A DNA stretch of 64,000 nt from assembly GCF_014641855.1 (NCBI RefSeq), contig NZ_BMII01000012.1, positions 921-64,920 of the forward strand, given 5' to 3'. The position numbers and the translations under genes are program-made. This DNA is from Shewanella inventionis. GTDB taxonomy: Bacteria > Pseudomonadota > Gammaproteobacteria > Enterobacterales > Shewanellaceae. A model generated the notes under the pieces. It searched no databases. It saw only the letters and a program-made list of their open reading frames with translations, and was not told the origin of the DNA. Of this stretch, positions 37,424-45,756 are shown piece by piece; within the stretch, counting starts at the first letter, position 1, and each line of letters starts with the position of its first letter.

Positions 37424-37966
37424 CTATGTTTGAGACACCAGTAACTTATAGTCGCGTTGCTCGAAACAAAAATGCTCAATAAGGTACATACCTGCTTTGT
37501 TTTTATGTGCAGCCAATGAACGCAGGTTATCGGCCGCAATGTAGGTCACTATAAATGGATAACGCTCTTTTAAAACCAATTTAAGCTCGTTAACCAAGGC
37601 TTCAAAAATACCTTTACCGCGATATGATTGACTAATCCACACAGGCCCATACTGGCAAGTATTGGTTGTTGATAACGATTGGCCATCAAAATCAGCAAAT
37701 TTAATGCGCTGAATAATATAACGATACAAAGGTTGCGAGGCAAAAAAGGCCCATTTGGCAGCAATAACGTAACCGACAATCTCACCTTGATGTTCGGCAA
37801 CGATTATCCAGTGCTGATTAATGAGTTGCTTAACTTCACCAACCGTCATTGGGTGAGCATGCAAATCACTGTGTCGGCCGCTGAGTTCGTCTGTAACATG
37901 AACACGTTCTAAAAAAGCAATGTCACTACTATCAGATAATACGGCTTTACGAATAATAAAAGACAA
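37424..37966 (-). CDS. GNAT family N-acetyltransferase
   Basis: A 180-residue acetyltransferase. The N-terminal strand FIIRKAVLSDSSDIAFLERV and the acetyl-CoA motif YGPVWISQSYRGKGIFEALVNEL (R/Q-x-x-G-K-G-x) are clear, followed by VTYIAADNLRSLAAHKN, the usual AsnX-Ser helix. Substrate unknown. The start is a TTG at 37966 with AAAGGA about eight bases upstream; no ATG is available in frame before the first conserved strand. It starts three bases after the stop of the small membrane protein gene and is surely co-transcribed with it. Confidence 0.85.
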   Translation of the reverse strand: MSFIIRKAVLSDSSDIAFLERVHVTDELSGRHSDLHAHPMTVGEVKQLINQHWIIVAEHQGEIVGYVIAAKWAFFASQPLYRYIIQRIKFADFDGQSLSTTNTCQYGPVWISQSYRGKGIFEALVNELKLVLKERYPFIVTYIAADNLRSLAAHKNKAGMYLIEHFCFEQRDYKLLVSQT

Positions 37967-37969
37967 TGA

Positions 37970-38200
37970 TTATTCCTTTGAATTGTCTGAAGATGTTTGC
38001 TTTTGAGCCCACTCAATAACAAGTGCAACAGGTAATGGCGACATAATTAACGTACCAATACCAATGAGTAATGCAATCACCAACATACCACTGACCTGCT
38101 GTCCAAACGTGGTATTAAGGTATAAATACACGCCCACCAATAACATGATGATGCCAATTAGGTGTAACATTTTAAGTATTTTTAACATTGCAGTACTCAT
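37970..38200 (-). CDS. Small two-helix membrane protein
   Basis: A 76-residue hydrophobic protein with membrane segments at about 8-29 and 35-58 and a polar tail (EWAQKQTSSDNSKE). Family not recognised. Start is uncertain: the ATG at 38200 has no strong ribosome-binding site, and in-frame ATGs lie both upstream (38248) and downstream. Its stop is three bases before the TTG start of the acetyltransferase gene, so the two form an operon. Divergent from argR. Confidence 0.6.
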   Translation of the reverse strand: MSTAMLKILKMLHLIGIIMLLVGVYLYLNTTFGQQVSGMLVIALLIGIGTLIMSPLPVALVIEWAQKQTSSDNSKE

Positions 38201-38393
38201 CAAGGGGTTAGATATTGTCGTTAAACAAACAAATAATCCATTATCCATCTTATTGTAAAAAACAAATAGTATAACGCTTTTAATTATGCACGCGTTAAGC
38301 GCTGTGCGCACAAGGCTAACTCATTTGCTTAACGCTATCGTTACTAATGGGCATAACACGCCAAAGTGTCAGTATAACATTCCACTTTTGAAT

Positions 38394-38407
38394 TGAATTT
38401 TTATTCA
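38394..38407. promoter_or_regulatory. ARG box upstream of argR
   Basis: TGAATTTTTATTCA fits the ArgR operator core TGAAT-N4-ATTCA with both half sites perfect. It lies about 90 bases before the argR start, where autoregulation occurs in E. coli. A second box at the usual 3-bp spacing is only weakly visible; single TGAAT-like halves occur again near 38466. Confidence 0.8.
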
Positions 38408-38495
38408 TAAAATCTGATTCTTTCTTGACTTAACAAGGAGATCTATTCAAAATGTGCAAGTTTTTTGAATAACAACTATAAGATGAAATATCATT

Positions 38496-38966
38496 ATGCC
38501 AGCGACAAAAAATCAGGATGAGCTCGTCAAAACTTTTAAAGCGATTCTAAAAGAAGAGCGTTTTGGAAGCCAAAGCGAGATTGTTAATGCGCTACAAGCC
38601 GAAGGATTCGGTAATATCAATCAATCAAAAGTGTCTCGTATGCTTAGCAAATTTGGCGCGGTACGTACACGCAACGCTAAACAAGAGATGGTTTACTGTC
38701 TTCCCGCTGAGCTCGGTGTGCCAACTGCCGGTAGCCCATTAAAGAACTTAGTGCTCGACGTTGACCATAACCAGGCAATGATAGTGGTAAGAACCAGCCC
38801 AGGAGCTGCACAACTTATCGCCCGCTTGCTCGATTCTATAGGTAAACCTGAAGGCATTTTAGGCACGATTGCAGGTGATGACACGATTTTCATCTGCCCT
38901 GCCAGTATCAAAACCATTGATGATACATTAGAAACAGTTAAATCATTATTCAATTATAGCGAATAA
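38496..38966 (+). CDS. argR: Arginine repressor ArgR
   Basis: Arginine-dependent hexameric repressor of arginine synthesis genes. The 156-residue protein has normal length, an N-terminal winged helix with [37 protein letters not shown] (recognition SKVSRML), and the C-terminal oligomerisation and arginine-binding domain with [12 protein letters not shown]. Autoregulation is suggested by the ARG box upstream. mdh, its frequent neighbour in gammaproteobacteria, is not next to it here. Confidence 0.96.
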   Translation: MPATKNQDELVKTFKAILKEERFGSQSEIVNALQAEGFGNINQSKVSRMLSKFGAVRTRNAKQEMVYCLPAELGVPTAGSPLKNLVLDVDHNQAMIVVRTSPGAAQLIARLLDSIGKPEGILGTIAGDDTIFICPASIKTIDDTLETVKSLFNYSE

Positions 38967-39012
38967 AAATTCAAAACATTGAGCAACTCTCTCAATGTTG
39001 CAACATGAATTA

Positions 39013-39046
39013 TCAAAAAAGCAATGCAATGGCATTGCTTTTTTGA
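39013..39046. terminator. Bidirectional terminator between argR and the DyP peroxidase gene
   Basis: TCAAAAAAGCAATGC and GCATTGCTTTTTTGA (39013-39027 and 39032-39046) form a 15-bp stem with loop AATG and A/T runs at both feet, suited to two convergent genes. A second small hairpin, CATTGAG/CTCAATG, lies just before it. Confidence 0.92.
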
Positions 39047-39059
39047 TCTCTTACTCTAT

Positions 39060-39998
39060 CTACGCATCGTCAAATTGAGTTAAAAAATCAAGAGACGGCA
39101 CAAAGAAAGACGAACCGGTTAATGCTTTAGTAAATAGCATCAAATGATCATGATTACCGTGTGCATCACCGTGCACCATACTACGCAACATTTTTTCAAA
39201 ATGCTCTGGTGTACGACATACCGAAATAAACACCAACCCCTGCTCTTTTACCGACCCGTAAGGCATACTTTGGCGCAATATCTCTAACGATTTGCCTTGC
39301 TCATCTTTCAAGTTTACCCGTTTAGTGTGGCTTGTTAGCGGTTTATCTTCCGAGTTATATTCAATATCGTCAACCTTGGTTCGGCCGTAAATATCTTCTT
39401 GCTTTTTAAGAGGTAATCTATGCCACTTGCTCAGATTATGCTTATACTTTTGCACATGCACATAACTGCCAGAGGTAAACTCGGGGTCTTCATTACCCAC
39501 TAATGCCACTTCTTGACGATGACGCCCTTTTGGGTTTTCAGTACCATCAACAAAACCGGTTAAGTCCCGACTGTCCATAAAACGGAAACCTCGTTCTTCA
39601 TCAACCAATTCAACCAAGTCTTCAAACATCTGGTTAATTTCATTGGCCACTAAATGCAAAATATCGTAACGGTCACAACGGATATGAACAAAAATATCAT
39701 ATTCCATTGCGGGTGCATCTCTATTTCCCTCATTCATAGCAGGAAAAGGCTTTAACAGTGCTGGACGAGCTTCAGGGTAAAATGTATCCCAAAAGTTAGC
39801 ACCAATTCCAACAAAACCATTAAAAGCACTGTCAGCATACTGATCGGTGAGTTCGTAAATATACTGCGCAACATTAGCAATCGATGGGCGTAGCTGCTCT
39901 TCAACGCCATCGATGGCATTAAACATCAAGTACACACTGTGTAAATTCCCTTCTGCGCAAATTCCTAACTGTTCACGAGGCATAACTTGGTTACCCAT
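39060..39998 (-). CDS. DyP-type heme peroxidase (YfeX/TyrA-like)
   Basis: A 312-residue dye-decolourising peroxidase. The family signature GFVDGTENP (148-156) carries the distal D151; the proximal heme ligand is H224 in LTSHTKRVN and the distal R242 in LRQSMPYG. It matches E. coli YfeX over its length, and S. oneidensis has a homologue called TyrA (SO_0740). There is no Tat signal peptide, so it is cytoplasmic. It is 176 bases from the fbp iron importer on the same strand, which suggests a link to iron or heme handling, but it probably has its own promoter. Confidence 0.92.
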   Translation of the reverse strand: MGNQVMPREQLGICAEGNLHSVYLMFNAIDGVEEQLRPSIANVAQYIYELTDQYADSAFNGFVGIGANFWDTFYPEARPALLKPFPAMNEGNRDAPAMEYDIFVHIRCDRYDILHLVANEINQMFEDLVELVDEERGFRFMDSRDLTGFVDGTENPKGRHRQEVALVGNEDPEFTSGSYVHVQKYKHNLSKWHRLPLKKQEDIYGRTKVDDIEYNSEDKPLTSHTKRVNLKDEQGKSLEILRQSMPYGSVKEQGLVFISVCRTPEHFEKMLRSMVHGDAHGNHDHLMLFTKALTGSSFFVPSLDFLTQFDDA

Positions 39999-40174
39999 AT
40001 ATACTCACCTACCTTAATACTGTTTGTCGGCCTAAATGCTTATAACTTAACAAATTGATGATATTAGATTTGGTATTAATAAGCCAAATCACTTTAGCTT
40101 AAATGACGGCAAATTACTTGAAGAGTACTCACATTTATATTGATTAGCTAAATCCCCTATAAGTTCAGCATAAA

Positions 40175-41209
40175 TTAATCACTAAAAACCACCAATGGAT
40201 GTTCAACCACAGTCAGCGAGACTCGTTGCCCAGGAGTAAAGTTCATAACAGGGCTACTTACTTCTAAATTAACCCCGTTTTGATTGACTTTATAATGACA
40301 TACCGTACCTAAAAATCGCCTATCGATAATCTTGGCCTCACCTTGATCATCGGCTTGCAACACCATTTGTTGCGGCCTTAATAGTAATTGTCCTGTTGCC
40401 CCCACAGCTTGATCTAATTCACAGCTACTCGTTAACGTCCCGAGCGGGCTTTCTAGCTGCAAGTGACTTTTAATGGTCACAGCAATATAGTTTGTGGTCC
40501 CAAGAAAGTCAGCAACATAACGACTACTAGGCTTGGCATATAAAGTCTCAGCATTACCATGCTGAACAATTTTGCCTTGTTCGAATAACGCCAGTTTATC
40601 GGCAAACACAAACGCTTCATCTTTGCTGTGAGTCACAAAAACAGCGCTGACATTACGTTGTTTTAAGATACTGCGGATCTCTAGCATCATCTCATGCCTC
40701 ACTTGGGCATCGATATTTGAAAACGGCTCATCAAGCAGCATCAACTCAGGTTTATATGCCAGTGCTCTGGCAATGGATACGCGTTGCTGTTGGCCACCAG
40801 AAAGTTCATGGGGATAACGCTCAGACAAACCAACGAGTTTTACCAATTCAAGCATTTCATTAAGCCGAGTTTGACGCGCTGAGCGATCGAGCCCTTTAAC
40901 ACCAAATAAAATATTTTCGCCAACGGTTAGATGAGGAAATAATGCGTAGTCTTGAAAAATCATGCCTACACCACGCTGTTCACTGGCGACAAAAATACTG
41001 TCACCACTTAGCGCCTGGCCATTAATGCTGATACAGCCCTGGCTAATACCTTGCAAACCAGCAATGGCTTTTAACAATGTCGTTTTACCACAACCGCTTG
41101 GACCTAATAAGGCAACAATTTCACCTTGCTGCAGCGTTAAACTTAACTGATTAAGTATCACATGGCCTTGATAATCGCTGCTGACATTACTAATGGTTAA
41201 CGTAGACAT
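40175..41209 (-). CDS. fbpC: Ferric iron ABC transporter, ATP-binding subunit
   Basis: Energises Fe3+ uptake from the periplasm. The 344-residue protein has Walker A GPSGCGKTT (36-44 region), Q-loop, ABC signature LSGGQQQRVSIARAL, Walker B LMLLDEPF and a switch His (FVTHS). The last 110 residues form the TOBE/FbpC-type regulatory domain (LLLRPQQMVL). It starts one base after the stop of fbpB, so translation is coupled. Third gene of fbpABC under the Fur box at 43972. Confidence 0.94.
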   Translation of the reverse strand: MSTLTISNVSSDYQGHVILNQLSLTLQQGEIVALLGPSGCGKTTLLKAIAGLQGISQGCISINGQALSGDSIFVASEQRGVGMIFQDYALFPHLTVGENILFGVKGLDRSARQTRLNEMLELVKLVGLSERYPHELSGGQQQRVSIARALAYKPELMLLDEPFSNIDAQVRHEMMLEIRSILKQRNVSAVFVTHSKDEAFVFADKLALFEQGKIVQHGNAETLYAKPSSRYVADFLGTTNYIAVTIKSHLQLESPLGTLTSSCELDQAVGATGQLLLRPQQMVLQADDQGEAKIIDRRFLGTVCHYKVNQNGVNLEVSSPVMNFTPGQRVSLTVVEHPLVVFSD

Positions 41210-41210
41210 C

Positions 41211-42842
41211 TTAGTGTGACTGCTCCAAAGAACGATTCAAATAAATCAAAGGAATTAGCCCAACGATCACAATTACAATTGCAGCTAATGCACCATGCTC
41301 TAGCTTTTCATCAGACACAAATTGGAAAACATATGTTGCCAGGTTTTCAAAACCAATAGGGCGCAATAAGAGCGCTGCGGGTAACTCTTTCATACTTTCA
41401 ATAAACACAAGTAATGCCCCAGCAAACATGCCTTTTTGCAATAATGGTAAATGCACTCGCCTTAATAATTGCCTTGGCGAATGCCCAAGTGTGATGCTTG
41501 CCATATCAAGTGACGGCGAAATTTGTTTATAACTGCTTTCTAAACTCCCTATTGCAATAGCAACAAAGCGCACACAAAAAGCAAATATCAGAGCAACAAC
41601 ACTGCCGGTAAATAATAAACCAGGGCCTTGTGAACCAAGCCATTGCATCACATCATTAATGGCAAAATCGATATAGGTCAACGGCACCAATACTCCGATG
41701 GCTAATACGGTTCCGGGCAGAGCATAACCTGTGCAACTGAGTCTCGATGCGAGGTGATCACTAGGGAGGGGGCTAACTCGCCTTAAAAACATTAATACAA
41801 CCGCCAATAGCACGCAAATTACGCTGACAATTGCAGCAATATACAAGCTATTTAGGCTGTATTGCCAAAAGCGAATGTCCCAACTTTCATTGAAATAATC
41901 AACAGCATAGCGGCATAACACAATAAAAGGTAACAAAAAGGAAACAGTTAACAAGCTAAAACAATACGCCCAAGCTGCCCAAGCTTTAGTTGAGGTTAAA
42001 CGATACCTGTCAGATTCATTTAGCCTAGCTTGTTTTTGAAAAAGCTGTTGTTTGCGTCTCGCAAAACGCTCGACACCGACCATGGCGAATACCACTAATA
42101 ACATAATGGCAGACAACTTGGCCGCTGCGGTTAAACTGCCATACCCAAGCCAGGTATCGTAAACAGCGGTGGTTAATGTTGGGACAGCAAAGTAACTGAC
42201 CGTTGCAAAATCAGCCGCAGTTTCCATGGCAACTAACGCGACACCCACAGCAAGCGCAGGCCGCGCCATTGGCAAAGCCAAATGCCAAAAACTCCGCCAA
42301 GGCCCGCAGCCCATGACTTTAGATGCATGTAACAAATTTGATGATTGCTCCATAAATGCTGTGCGGGCTAGTAAATAAATATATGGGAACAATACTAACG
42401 ATAACACTATGGTTGCACCGCCTAGGCTACGAATGGCAGGAAAGTAATAATCGTGAGGCGATTGCCATTCAAACCAAGATCTAAAGGCACGCTGTACTGG
42501 ACCTGCGTAATCGAGCATATCGGTGTAAACGTAAGCCACAATGTATGCTGGCATCGCTAAAGGCAATAGCAATAACCATTGAAAATAACGCCTTGCAGGG
42601 AACTCACAACGAGCTATCAGCCAAGCTGCTGGCACAGCGATGATCAGTGCACCAATGCCAACCAATAACATTAGCAATAGGCTATTGAAAATATAAGTGG
42701 GTAATACCGTGTTAAAAAGATGGGAGAATACCGCTTCGTCTGGCAATGTTGCCTGTACAATTAATGCCAACAGCGGTAGTAACAATAGTGCTGTAATCAC
42801 ATAACCAGTAAGCGACCAGCCTCTGGTTAACCCTAAAATCAT
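41211..42842 (-). CDS. fbpB: Ferric iron ABC transporter, fused permease
   Basis: Inner-membrane channel of the Fe3+ importer. The 543 residues hold two permease halves of the BPD_transp_1 type in one chain, as usual for FbpB: about 12 membrane segments and two coupling-helix motifs, EQSSNLLHASKVMGCGPWRSFWHLALPMARPALAVG in the first half and DMASITLGHSPRQLLRRVHLPLLQKGMFAG in the second. Between fbpA (72 bases upstream) and fbpC (1 base downstream). Confidence 0.94.
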   Translation of the reverse strand: MILGLTRGWSLTGYVITALLLLPLLALIVQATLPDEAVFSHLFNTVLPTYIFNSLLLMLLVGIGALIIAVPAAWLIARCEFPARRYFQWLLLLPLAMPAYIVAYVYTDMLDYAGPVQRAFRSWFEWQSPHDYYFPAIRSLGGATIVLSLVLFPYIYLLARTAFMEQSSNLLHASKVMGCGPWRSFWHLALPMARPALAVGVALVAMETAADFATVSYFAVPTLTTAVYDTWLGYGSLTAAAKLSAIMLLVVFAMVGVERFARRKQQLFQKQARLNESDRYRLTSTKAWAAWAYCFSLLTVSFLLPFIVLCRYAVDYFNESWDIRFWQYSLNSLYIAAIVSVICVLLAVVLMFLRRVSPLPSDHLASRLSCTGYALPGTVLAIGVLVPLTYIDFAINDVMQWLGSQGPGLLFTGSVVALIFAFCVRFVAIAIGSLESSYKQISPSLDMASITLGHSPRQLLRRVHLPLLQKGMFAGALLVFIESMKELPAALLLRPIGFENLATYVFQFVSDEKLEHGALAAIVIVIVGLIPLIYLNRSLEQSH

Positions 42843-42914
42843 AAAGTCTACCGAATTAATAACGGCACATTATTCCAATTAATAATGTGCCGACCACAAG
42901 ATTACCTGTAAAAA

Positions 42915-43922
42915 TTACAGATCAAATTTAACTTCATCAAGTAACTTCACAGCCGCTTGATGATGCTCTGCTAGTTTATAAATAGGTAAAGAGTCTGCTT
43001 TAAATTCACCCCAAGAAGCAACCAATTTAGAAGGCGCAACATCCGCTTTAACGGGATACTCCATATTAACCTCAGCATACATACCTTGGGCAACATTTGA
43101 AGTTAAAAACTCCATTAACTTAATGGCATTGTCTTTTTGAGGAGCATATTTTGCTAGAGCCATACCAGATACGTTAATGTGCGCGCCACGGTTTTGTTGG
43201 TTAGGGAAATTTATGTGTACCGCTTCAGCCCAACTCTTTTGGTTTTTATCCATCATCATGTTACCAAAGTAATAACTATTACCGATGGCGACATCACACA
43301 ACCCTTCTTTAACTGCTAATACTTGGTCGCGGTCATTGCCTTGCGGCTTACGAGCTAAATTAGCTTTTACCCCTTCAAGCCATGTTTTAGTTTTAGCCTC
43401 GCCATCATGGGCAATCATTGAGGCAACTAGGGCAACGTTATAAGGATGTTTACCACTGCGCGTACAGATTTTACCTTTAAACTTATCAGAGGCTAAGTCT
43501 TGATAATCGATATCAATTTTACCGGTACGCTCTTTTGAAGAGTAAACGTTACGCACGCGCATCGTTAAGGCAAACCAGTCATTGTTTGGTGAACGATACT
43601 GGGCAGGAAGGTTTTCATCAATAATAGGGCTGCTGACTGAGCTAACAAGATCTTTTTCCACTAATTCCATTAGGCGTGAAAAATCAGAGGTTAACACCAC
43701 ATCAGCAGGAGATAAACGACCTTCTCGCGCAATACGCTCAGCAAGGCCATCTTTAGCAAATACCACGTTAACTTCAACACCGGTTTGCTCGGTAAACTTT
43801 TCTAAAATTGGCTCAACTAAAAATGCTTGGCGGTAAGAATAAACGGTTAAAGGATCTGCTGCGCTGGCCGAAAACGCCATGCTAGCTAACCCGAACAATA
43901 CAACGTTATTGAGCAATCTCAT
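42915..43922 (-). CDS. fbpA: Ferric iron ABC transporter, periplasmic iron-binding protein
   Basis: Captures Fe3+ in the periplasm and hands it to FbpB. The 335-residue precursor has a signal peptide (1-21, SASA-ADPLT) and the FbpA/transferrin-like fold; the adjacent iron-ligand tyrosines Y217 and Y218 are in IGNSYYFGNMM. LTVYSYRQ at the mature N-terminus is the usual opening. The ATG at 43922 has AGGAGA eight bases upstream and begins the signal peptide; a longer in-frame reading would include the Fur box. First gene of fbpABC. Confidence 0.95.
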   Translation of the reverse strand: MRLLNNVVLFGLASMAFSASAADPLTVYSYRQAFLVEPILEKFTEQTGVEVNVVFAKDGLAERIAREGRLSPADVVLTSDFSRLMELVEKDLVSSVSSPIIDENLPAQYRSPNNDWFALTMRVRNVYSSKERTGKIDIDYQDLASDKFKGKICTRSGKHPYNVALVASMIAHDGEAKTKTWLEGVKANLARKPQGNDRDQVLAVKEGLCDVAIGNSYYFGNMMMDKNQKSWAEAVHINFPNQQNRGAHINVSGMALAKYAPQKDNAIKLMEFLTSNVAQGMYAEVNMEYPVKADVAPSKLVASWGEFKADSLPIYKLAEHHQAAVKLLDEVKFDL

Positions 43923-43971
43923 TGTGACTCTCTCCTGTGACAAAGACTCATTAAGCCCTTTAAAATGTAAG

Positions 43972-43986
43972 TGATAATAATTATCA
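43972..43986. promoter_or_regulatory. Fur box upstream of fbpABC
   Basis: TGATAATAATTATCA is an exact 7-1-7 Fur motif (TGATAAT-N-ATTATCA), with additional outer symmetry TGTAA/TTACA. It lies 50 bases before the fbpA start. Iron-dependent repression by Fur is therefore expected; the site is also in reach of fpr, which points the same way and lies upstream. Confidence 0.95.
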
Positions 43987-44101
43987 ATTACATACATGAT
44001 AAATAAACGTCACATTATGAGCAAGCGCTGTTTTATTTTTTTATCATTCAAGTTAACAAGGTGTACACGGGCAGCTATTGATACAGTGATAAAATGTGCA
44101 T

Positions 44102-44851
44102 TTACCAATATTTTTCAACCGTAATTTGCCCTGGTGCTCGGCGTAAATTTTTTGATAAACCTTTTTCAATTAACACCGCTTGAGCATCACTAATCATACC
44201 CGGATTGCCACAAATCATTACTTGTGAGTGATCTACGCTAATCTCCAAGCCTGCTTTTTGTTCAATCAGGCCGTGGCTTAATCCGTCTGGGATCCGACAA
44301 GATAAGGCGTCAGGAAATGCTTCGCGAGTGACAATAGGAACAAAGACAAACTGCTGAGGATAGGATGTTTGCAAGTGTTTTATGGTATCAAGATACGCTA
44401 AATCCTCTGCCAAGCGGACCCCATAAACAAGCACCACTTTCTCAAAACGCTCCCAAGGTTCACTTGTAGCTAACATTGAAATAAATGGTCCAACAGCCGT
44501 TCCTGTCGACAAAAACCACAAATGTTTACCTTGCAATGCGCCATGAGGAATTTCATCTAAGGTCATAAACCCAGAAGCTTTTGGGGTTATTTCGATAGTA
44601 TCACCTGGAATAAGGCTCTGTAGATCAGGCGATAGCTGGCCATCTTCAACTGCAACCGCGAGCACTTCAACATAATCACTACCGGGTGGATTAACTAACG
44701 AATAAGCACGAGCAACTCGCTTACCATCACGCATCTGGCTTAACTTAATAAATTGTCCTGCGGTAAATGGCTCGATATCGGCTTTAATACGCAAAGAAAA
44801 CAATTTGTTGTTCCAGTCAATTCGTTTTAATACAGTACCGTTAATCCACAT
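44102..44851 (-). CDS. fpr: Ferredoxin/flavodoxin--NADP+ reductase
   Basis: FAD enzyme moving electrons between NADPH and ferredoxin or flavodoxin; in E. coli it serves iron-sulfur repair and the SoxRS response. The 249-residue protein matches E. coli Fpr (248): FTAGQFIKL, the FAD motif RAYSLVNPPG, the NADP-binding STGTAVGPFISML, MICGNPGM, and the C-terminal end KYW (E. coli HYW). The ATG at 44851 (MWINGTV) is preceded by AAGGA. It lies upstream of fbpA on the same strand, which fits a role in handling iron. Confidence 0.95.
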   Translation of the reverse strand: MWINGTVLKRIDWNNKLFSLRIKADIEPFTAGQFIKLSQMRDGKRVARAYSLVNPPGSDYVEVLAVAVEDGQLSPDLQSLIPGDTIEITPKASGFMTLDEIPHGALQGKHLWFLSTGTAVGPFISMLATSEPWERFEKVVLVYGVRLAEDLAYLDTIKHLQTSYPQQFVFVPIVTREAFPDALSCRIPDGLSHGLIEQKAGLEISVDHSQVMICGNPGMISDAQAVLIEKGLSKNLRRAPGQITVEKYW

Positions 44852-44984
44852 GGCGAGTATCCTTCTAGATTTGGCGATAAATAACAATACCAATCTATAC
44901 AGATATTTGCTTAATTAACAGTCTAAGTTTATTTATGATATTTATCGCAACTTCTCAATGAAGGCGTAATACCACAGCGTAAAA

Positions 44985-45575
44985 TTAAGCCTCTTGGGTT
45001 TCTGTATTAGCATCTAGTCTGTCTTGCGCAAACTGAGCTAGTTTTTGCTGAATTAATTCATAGGTTTGGTCAACACCAGCGGCAATATCACCTTCTAAAA
45101 CCTTTAAACCTGACAAAATATCACTGGCTTCTTTAAAGCCTTGATCAATAGCATCGCCAATTTTCACCATAAAGGAGTTCACCTGCTCATCAAACCCCAT
45201 TGATTGGTTTTGTTGCTGATGAGTCGAAAAAAACTGTGTCGCAAAACTCACGATACGATCAGCAGTAGCTTCTGGTGAGTAATCAATGCCTTCCTCTGCA
45301 TTTTTTTGTACTGCATTTTCACCCATAGTAGGCGCAAGCTCTTCATTTATCGCTTCAATAGCAGCACGATAAAGCAGTGCCATCGATTTATCTCCTGCGG
45401 CAATGCTCACTTCTTCTTGTGCAGCTAAAATGCTGTTATTCATCATTTGGCGGCTAATCTGGCTGTTAGTCAATTTGGGCTCAACTGAAGTGTTTTTTAC
45501 CGCTTGTTGATTACTGATGTTTTGAGTACTACTTGATGTATTCATACTCGTGTTATTCGTAGTCTTAATGTCCAT
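44985..45575 (-). CDS. DUF5610 domain-containing protein
   Basis: A 196-residue hydrophilic protein of unknown function. The N-terminal 45 residues are Asn/Ser/Thr/Gln-rich and probably unstructured; the helical rest includes MALLYRAAIEAINEELAP and the conserved-looking DYSPEATADRIVSFATQFF, which I associate with DUF5610. No signal peptide or membrane segment. Abundant Gln and Asn in the head resemble flagellar or secretion-associated helper proteins, but nothing here proves it. Single gene, 133 bases upstream of fpr. Confidence 0.72.
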   Translation of the reverse strand: MDIKTTNNTSMNTSSSTQNISNQQAVKNTSVEPKLTNSQISRQMMNNSILAAQEEVSIAAGDKSMALLYRAAIEAINEELAPTMGENAVQKNAEEGIDYSPEATADRIVSFATQFFSTHQQQNQSMGFDEQVNSFMVKIGDAIDQGFKEASDILSGLKVLEGDIAAGVDQTYELIQQKLAQFAQDRLDANTETQEA

Positions 45576-45756
45576 AGCCTTAGCTCATTTAAAATAACCG
45601 GTAGCTTAATTATCGACCAAAAGAGCAATTTCTAAAGTGCTTCGGCCAGTTTTCCTAAGATAAATTTAGTCTACTGATTAATATCATCAATTTAACTTGC
45701 CCAAATTTATCTCTGCTAATATGTTAATCAGCATACCTTAATTAAAGGACTACAGC

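Noticed and set aside
39060..39998. Tat-exported DyP peroxidase
   Set aside because: The N-terminus (MGNQVMPREQLGI) has no twin-arginine motif and no hydrophobic signal segment.
44889..44897. Another copy of the MITE-like element at ATACCAATC
   Set aside because: Only the first nine bases match; the interior and right end are absent, so it may be chance.
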